A DNA stretch of 8,894 nt from positions 1 through 8,894 of the forward strand of contig CAMMGP010000034.1 of NCBI GenBank assembly GCA_946496415.1, in the 5' to 3' direction. Shown one piece after another: positions 5,096 to 8,894 of this stretch. The position numbers and the translations under genes are program-made. Source of the DNA: an uncultured Clostridia bacterium. GTDB taxonomy: Bacteria > Bacillota > Clostridia > Christensenellales > Aristaeellaceae. The notes below the pieces were generated by a model. It saw only the letters and a list, made by a program, of their open reading frames with translations, was not told the origin of the DNA and did not search any database. The stretch's first letter is position 1, and the number at the start of each line of letters is the position of its first letter.

Positions 5096-6117
5096 TGTTT
5101 CTTCCCTCCCAGCGTGCGGATCACCTTGGCGATGTGCAGGTGCATCGGGCACTTGCTGACGCAGCGGCCGCAGCCGACGCAGGAGTACATGCCCTCGTTG
5201 TTGGCGGGGAAGTACACCAGTTTGTGCATGAAGCGCTGACGGAAGCGCTCCATCTGCGTCTTGCGGTTGGTGCCCGCGGCCATCATCGTGAAGTCGGAAT
5301 ACATGCAGCTGTCCCAGCAGCGGTAGCGCTGGATGCCGTGCCCGGTATCAAAATCGCGGATGTCGTAGCACTGGCAGGTGGGGCAGACGAACGTGCAGGT
5401 GCCGCAGCCCAGGCAGGCCTGATAGAGGTCCTTCCACTCGGGGGCGTTGAACTTCTCCATCATGTGCTCGCCGTCAAAGCCGGTGAGGTCGAGGTCGGCA
5501 AGCGGGTTTTTCGCCATCTTGGCGCGGGCCTCGTCCTTGGCGGCGGCAAGCGGCGCGCCGTCGGTCTCCTCGCAGAGGTCCTTAACGGCGGCGAGCAGCT
5601 TTTCGCCCTTCTCGGTCTTGGCGCTTAAATACATCTCGTCGCCCAGCACCCAGGCCTGCACGTCTCCTTCCGGCTCGGCAAGATCGATGCCGAACACGGA
5701 GCAGAAGCAGGTCTCGCGCAGGGGCTCGAGGCAGCCCAGAGAGACCACGGTGCCGCAGTTGCGGCGGGCCTCATAGTAGCTGTCCACGGGGTCGGAGAGG
5801 AAGACGCGGTCGAGCACGTCGAAGCTGCGGGCGTCGCAGGCGCGCACGCCGAAGAGCACGAACGGCTCGGTGGGAAGTTCAGGGTTCTCGATCTCGATGC
5901 TCTTGCCCGAGACGCGGAACGCCATGAGATCCTCGCTCTGGGGGAAGAACAAATCCTTGGGGGACTTGACGGTCATCTCTCCCAGCGTGACTTCACAGCC
6001 GCTTTCCCAGAGGTCGTAGTTGACCTGACCGGCGCGCTTCACCGGCAGGTAGAGCTTCGCGGAATCGCTGATGCGGGAGTACAGCGCGTCCGCGTTGGCA
6101 GTTTTCAGCTTCAGCAT
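5092..6117 (-). CDS. flxB: 4Fe-4S dicluster protein, FlxB/AsrA-like
   Basis: This 341-residue iron-sulfur protein of the type found beside FlxA/AsrB is thought to relay electrons between the NAD(P)H-oxidising flavin subunit and its partners. The N-terminal ~210 residues have the AsrA-like pattern: 'FGVRACDA' near 89-96, then a cysteine-rich segment near 120-140 (C..GC..P....CFC). Two ferredoxin motifs follow: C235-C238-C241-C245 (with extra C248 and C250) and C313-C316-C319-C323. It overlaps the flxA-like gene by 4 bases (ATGA) and starts one base after the upstream stop, behind a GGGGGG-type site. There is no sulfite reductase catalytic subunit (AsrC, sirohaem motif) in the window, so an anaerobic sulfite reductase is unlikely. 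The letter assignment follows gene order in flxABCD loci and is less certain than the family. Confidence 0.78.
   Translation of the reverse strand: MLKLKTANADALYSRISDSAKLYLPVKRAGQVNYDLWESGCEVTLGEMTVKSPKDLFFPQSEDLMAFRVSGKSIEIENPELPTEPFVLFGVRACDARSFDVLDRVFLSDPVDSYYEARRNCGTVVSLGCLEPLRETCFCSVFGIDLAEPEGDVQAWVLGDEMYLSAKTEKGEKLLAAVKDLCEETDGAPLAAAKDEARAKMAKNPLADLDLTGFDGEHMMEKFNAPEWKDLYQACLGCGTCTFVCPTCQCYDIRDFDTGHGIQRYRCWDSCMYSDFTMMAAGTNRKTQMERFRQRFMHKLVYFPANNEGMYSCVGCGRCVSKCPMHLHIAKVIRTLGGKKQ
5104..5110 (-). promoter_or_regulatory. Ribosome binding site deciding the flxA start
   Basis: GGGAGGG on the minus strand, 8 bases before the ATG at 5095-5093, inside the last codons of the flxB-like gene. The earlier in-frame ATG at 5152 would place 19 extra residues inside the neighbour's ferredoxin domain. 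Confidence 0.7.
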
Positions 6118-6118
6118 G

Positions 6119-6991
6119 CTATTCCCCCCTGTTCAGGACGACGGAAGGCTCCGCGTCGGCCTTGGTGAAGTTGATGAGCGGGTGGCGCGCCTCGGCGTCC
6201 TCGCCGGCCTGATAGTCGCCATAGAGCGTGTCCATGTCCTTGATGAACTTGCGGTTCAGAAGGTGCAGCGGGATGCCCTGCGGGCACACGCGCGAGCACT
6301 CGCCGCAGTCCGTGCAGCGGCCGGCCACGTGGAAGGCGCGGATGATGTGGAACTGGTTCTCCTCGAAGGTATCGACGTTGGCCTTGGCGGCGACGCCGGA
6401 ATCCGGGTTGTCAAACACGCACTTGATGCACGTGCAGGCCGGGCAGACGTTGCGGCAGGCATTGCAGCGGATGCACTTGGAAAGCTCGCTGCGCCAGAAG
6501 GCGTAGCGCTCCTCGGGAGTCTTTTCCTCGAGTTCGCGCACAGCGGCGAAGCGGTCGCTTTGGGGCACCTCGCGGCAGGATTCGTCGTCGATGACTTCAT
6601 CAGAGATGGCGAAGTTCTTGCCCTTGCAGAACTCGCACTTCATGCACAGGCCGTCCTTGCCCTCCATGCCCTTGCAGCCCACGCCCAGCACGTAGATGTT
6701 CTCGCGCTTGACGCGGTGCTCGCAGAGGAGTTGGTTGAGGCTCAGAGAATCGCAGGGCTTGATCAGCGCCAGCGTCTTGCCCTCCAGCTTGGAAACCTCG
6801 ACCAGTTTCTTGGAGAGGTTGGCCGCGCAGAATTTGTCGTAGACCAGTTTGTCGATGTTGCCTTGTTCAAACAGGGCGGGGGTGCGCTCGTAATCGAACT
6901 CGCCCTTTTCCCAGCCCAGAACGCGCTGCACTTCGCCGGAGGCGAGGAGCTCTTTTGCGCGCGCGATGACTTTTTCAGCTACTGCTTGCAT
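6119..6991 (-). CDS. flxC: 4Fe-4S protein with FrhB-like N-terminal half, FlxC-like
   Basis: This 290-residue soluble iron-sulfur protein has an N-terminal half that contains 'KPCDSLSL' (79-86), 'GVGCKGM' (103-109) and C116-C119-C122, resembling the coenzyme F420 hydrogenase/dehydrogenase beta-type fold. The C-terminal half has two ferredoxin motifs, C173-C176-C179-C183 and C226-C229-C232-C236, plus C186, C188 and C191 in a CPACTCIKC run. It probably bridges the NAD(P)H module and the MvhD/HdrA module. The ATG at 6991 follows GGAGG (6999-7003) and overlaps the end of the mvhD-like gene by 13 bases, which suggests translational coupling. Whether it binds flavin cannot be told by eye. Assignment as FlxC rests on order and FeS content. 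Confidence 0.75.
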   Translation of the reverse strand: MQAVAEKVIARAKELLASGEVQRVLGWEKGEFDYERTPALFEQGNIDKLVYDKFCAANLSKKLVEVSKLEGKTLALIKPCDSLSLNQLLCEHRVKRENIYVLGVGCKGMEGKDGLCMKCEFCKGKNFAISDEVIDDESCREVPQSDRFAAVRELEEKTPEERYAFWRSELSKCIRCNACRNVCPACTCIKCVFDNPDSGVAAKANVDTFEENQFHIIRAFHVAGRCTDCGECSRVCPQGIPLHLLNRKFIKDMDTLYGDYQAGEDAEARHPLINFTKADAEPSVVLNRGE

Positions 6992-7419
6992 CTCAGATCC
7001 TCCAGCTTCACATTCTCACCCAACTCGTGGATGGTGGCGGCGAAGTCGTTCATGACGCTGGCGAAGCGCGCGCCCTCGGCGGCGGAAACCCACTCCACGC
7101 GCACGCGGCGGCGGTCGACGCCCAGATAGTCCAGCATGCTGAACAGAAGCGTCATGCGGCGACGGGCATAGTAGTTGCCGCTGGTATAGTGGCAGTCGCC
7201 CGGATGGCAGCCGCAGAGGATCACGCCGTCGGCCCCGCGCTGGAAGGCGCGCAGGATGAACAGCGGGTTCACGCGGCAGGAGCAGGGCACGCGGATGATC
7301 TTCACATCCGCGGGATAACTCAGGCGGCTGGAGCCGGCCAGATCGGCGCCCGCATAGCTGCACCAGTTGCAGCAGAAGGCCACGATGAGGGGCTTGAACT
7401 CCTTTACTGTGCTTTGCAT
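6979..7419 (-). CDS. mvhD: MvhD/FlxD-like 2Fe-2S adaptor of heterodisulfide reductase HdrA
   Basis: This 146-residue protein of the MvhD family passes electrons from a hydrogenase, formate dehydrogenase or NADH module to the HdrA flavin. All hallmarks are present: 'CCNWCSY' (16-22), a second cysteine site at 45-51 (P-C-S-C-R-V-N), 'GADGVILCGCHPGDCHY' (62-78), and 'RRRMTLLFSMLDYLG' (86-100). At the second site most relatives have C-S/T-G-R; here the Gly is Cys48, adding a cysteine. The ATG at 7419 lies 16 bases before the end of hdrA and behind GGAGGTGG; an in-frame upstream ATG at 7509 would give a 30-residue extension lying wholly inside hdrA. In FlxABCD loci this protein is called FlxD. Confidence 0.92.
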   Translation of the reverse strand: MQSTVKEFKPLIVAFCCNWCSYAGADLAGSSRLSYPADVKIIRVPCSCRVNPLFILRAFQRGADGVILCGCHPGDCHYTSGNYYARRRMTLLFSMLDYLGVDRRRVRVEWVSAAEGARFASVMNDFAATIHELGENVKLEDLRCKQ

Positions 7420-8894
7420 ATCGCGTCCACCTCCGCAATGATCTGTCGGTTGGCGAAGCCCTTGAGGTCCATCGCGCCGGACGGGCAGGTCACGGTGCAG
7501 GCGCCGCAACCCTGGCAGACGGCCTCGTTGACCTGGGCGATGCGGCGAACCTCACGCACGCCGGGGCCGCGGACTTCCTTGTCCACGTAGGTGATGGCGC
7601 CGTAGGGGCAGACCTTCTCGCACTGCGAGCAGCCGTTGCACAGAAGCTCGTTGGAATGGGCCACGCAGGGGTTGGTGACCAGATGATCCTTGGACAGAAG
7701 GCCGATGACCTTCGAGGCCGCCGCGCCCGCCTGGGCCACGGTTTCCGGAATGTCCTTGGGACCCTGGCAGACACCAGAGAGGAACACGCCGGCGGTCGGG
7801 CTCTCCACGGGGCGGAGTTTGGGATGCGCCTCGGTGAAGAAATCGTTGGTGTCCATGGAGGCGGTCAGCATCGTCGCCAGATCGCGCGCGCCGGGGTTGG
7901 GCTCGATGGCCGCGGCCAGCACCACCATGTCGGCGGCGATGAGGCGCTGCTCGTTGTTGATCAGGTCGCTGCCCTGCACCATCAATTTGCCGTCCTGCTC
8001 CCAGACCTTGCCGACCATGCCCTTGATGTACTCCACGCCGTACTGCTCCACCGCGCGGCGGTAGAACTCGTCGAAGTTCTTGCCGGGGGTGCGCACGTCG
8101 ATGTAGAAGACGTGGACGTTGACATCCGGGTACTTGTCGCGCACGAGCATGGCGTGCTTGGCGGTGTACATGCAGCAGATCTTCGAGCAGTAGGGCTTGC
8201 CCTTGCCGGCATCGTCCGAGCAGCGGGAGCCGACGCACTGGATGAAGACGATCTCATGCGGATGCTCGCCGTCGGAGGGGCGCACAAGCTGGCCCTTGGT
8301 GGGGCCGGCGGCGTTCATGATGCGCTCGAACTCCAGAGAGGTGACGACGTCCTTGCAGGTGTTGTAGCCGTACTCGTCAAAGCCGTCAAGGTCGATGGGC
8401 TTGAAGCCCGTGGCGGCGACGATGGCGCCGTACTGGCGCTCGATGACCTCATCCTGCTGCTTGTAGTCGATGGCGCCCGCGGTGCAGACCTTTTCGCACA
8501 GGCCGCACTTGCCGGTCCTGAGTTTGATGCACTGCTCGGGATCGATGCAGGCGACGTTGGGGATGGCCTGTGCGAACGGGATATAGATGGCCGTGCGCGT
8601 GTTCAGGCCCATGTTGAACTCGTTCTTGCCCTTGCGGGAGGGGCATTTCTCCATGCACGCGCCGCAGCCGGTGCACTTGGTGGTGTCCACATAGCGCGCC
8701 TTTTTGCGGATGGTGACGGTGAAGTTGCCCACGAAGCCGGAGACTTTTTCGACCTCGGCGTAGGAGATGATGTCGATCTTCTCGCTCTGGGCGGCGTCCA
8801 CCATCTTCGGGGTGAGGATGCAGGCCGCGCAGTCCAGGGTCGGGAAGGTCTTGTCCAGTTGCGCCATGCGGCCGCCGATGGTGGGCGATTTTTC
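7404..8894 (-). CDS. hdrA: Heterodisulfide reductase subunit A-like bifurcating flavoprotein (5' truncated)
   Basis: 496 C-terminal residues are visible; the frame runs off the right edge, and the first in-window ATG (8867) is internal, lying just after 'EKSPTIGGR'. HdrA carries the FAD that performs flavin-based electron bifurcation. In order, numbering from that Met: 'DKTFPTLDCAACILTPKMV' (C13, C16); an inserted ferredoxin domain with C65-C68-C71-C75 and C107/C113-C121-C124-C128; 'IVAATGF' of the thioredoxin-reductase-like core; the HdrA-specific cysteine cluster C211, C216, C227, C231, C232; 'GVCQGPKDIPETVAQAG' (365-381); and a C-terminal di-4Fe-4S ferredoxin with C410-C413-C416-C420 and C451-C454-C457-C461, the likely exit to external ferredoxin. 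The N-terminal Rossmann GxGxxG lies outside. The 3' end overlaps mvhD by 16 bases. HdrB and HdrC are not in the window. Confidence 0.95.
   Translation of the reverse strand, partial: EKSPTIGGRMAQLDKTFPTLDCAACILTPKMVDAAQSEKIDIISYAEVEKVSGFVGNFTVTIRKKARYVDTTKCTGCGACMEKCPSRKGKNEFNMGLNTRTAIYIPFAQAIPNVACIDPEQCIKLRTGKCGLCEKVCTAGAIDYKQQDEVIERQYGAIVAATGFKPIDLDGFDEYGYNTCKDVVTSLEFERIMNAAGPTKGQLVRPSDGEHPHEIVFIQCVGSRCSDDAGKGKPYCSKICCMYTAKHAMLVRDKYPDVNVHVFYIDVRTPGKNFDEFYRRAVEQYGVEYIKGMVGKVWEQDGKLMVQGSDLINNEQRLIAADMVVLAAAIEPNPGARDLATMLTASMDTNDFFTEAHPKLRPVESPTAGVFLSGVCQGPKDIPETVAQAGAAASKVIGLLSKDHLVTNPCVAHSNELLCNGCSQCEKVCPYGAITYVDKEVRGPGVREVRRIAQVNEAVCQGCGACTVTCPSGAMDLKGFANRQIIAEVDAICKAQ
7427..7434 (-). promoter_or_regulatory. 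Ribosome binding site inside hdrA for mvhD
   Basis: GGAGGTGG on the minus strand lies 7 bases before the ATG at 7419-7417 and within the last codons of hdrA. It selects the 146-residue mvhD product and implies coupling of the two translations. Confidence 0.7.

Noticed and set aside
5092..6117. Anaerobic sulfite reductase (asrABC) operon
   Set aside because: AsrA-like and AsrB-like genes are adjacent, but no AsrC with sirohaem/4Fe-4S motifs is present; hdrA, mvhD and frdAB neighbours fit an Flx-type module.
6071..7129. 352-codon open frame on the plus strand, plus similar frames at 3624-4397, 4532-5239 and 7027-7590
   Set aside because: All are antisense shadows of FeS/flavin genes that have clear cysteine motifs, ribosome binding sites and operon spacing on the minus strand.
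7404..8867. ATG at 8867 as the true hdrA start
   Set aside because: Codons upstream continue in frame to the window edge and read EKSPTIGGR, the conserved HdrA segment preceding this Met.

Overview
The window is GC-rich DNA, probably from a strictly anaerobic Clostridia-type Firmicute such as a gut or rumen relative of the Oscillospiraceae or Christensenellales. The grounds are strong GGAGG-type ribosome binding sites, sigma-A-like promoters, a gene of the Firmicutes glycosyl-diaponeurosporenoate acyltransferase family, and a large HdrA-type redox operon without any haem or quinone component. The taxon is an inference; no rRNA is present.

Left part (1-1226): the 3' end of a class I/II aminotransferase gene runs rightward off the left edge. 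Its last codons contain a promoter (TTGACG-17-TACAAT) for a small exported protein or lipoprotein gene (326-931, TTG start), which ends in a strong hairpin terminator. The next ~295 bases hold no convincing protein gene. They do contain a leftward candidate structured small RNA (about 1098 down to 989) with an extended -10 promoter, a 5' GNRA-capped hairpin and a 10-bp closing stem.

Middle (1194-1860): a monocistronic leftward gene for a small membrane protein of the CrtO-like acyltransferase family, with its own consensus promoter and terminator.

Right part (1904-8894): seven tightly packed leftward genes, transcribed from beyond the right edge and ending in a 14-bp-stem terminator. In transcription order they are hdrA (5' end missing), mvhD/flxD, an FeS protein (flxC-like), an AsrA-like FeS protein (flxB-like), an FAD/NAD(P)H-binding protein (flxA-like), frdB and frdA. 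Neighbours overlap by 4-16 bases or are separated by 1-14 bases.

Known FlxABCD-HdrABC systems pass electrons from NADH through FlxA-D to the bifurcating flavin of HdrA, and then to ferredoxin and to an HdrBC heterodisulfide reductase. In the visible part of this operon a soluble fumarate-reductase-type pair occupies the acceptor position. Its FrdB is a 2Fe-2S domain joined to an HdrC-like di-[4Fe-4S] domain, and its FrdA has most fumarate-site residues but no covalent-FAD histidine. The model proposed is a cytoplasmic, NADH-driven, electron-bifurcating (or confurcating) fumarate or enoate reductase that couples exergonic reduction of the acceptor to reduction of ferredoxin. HdrB and HdrC could still lie beyond the right edge.
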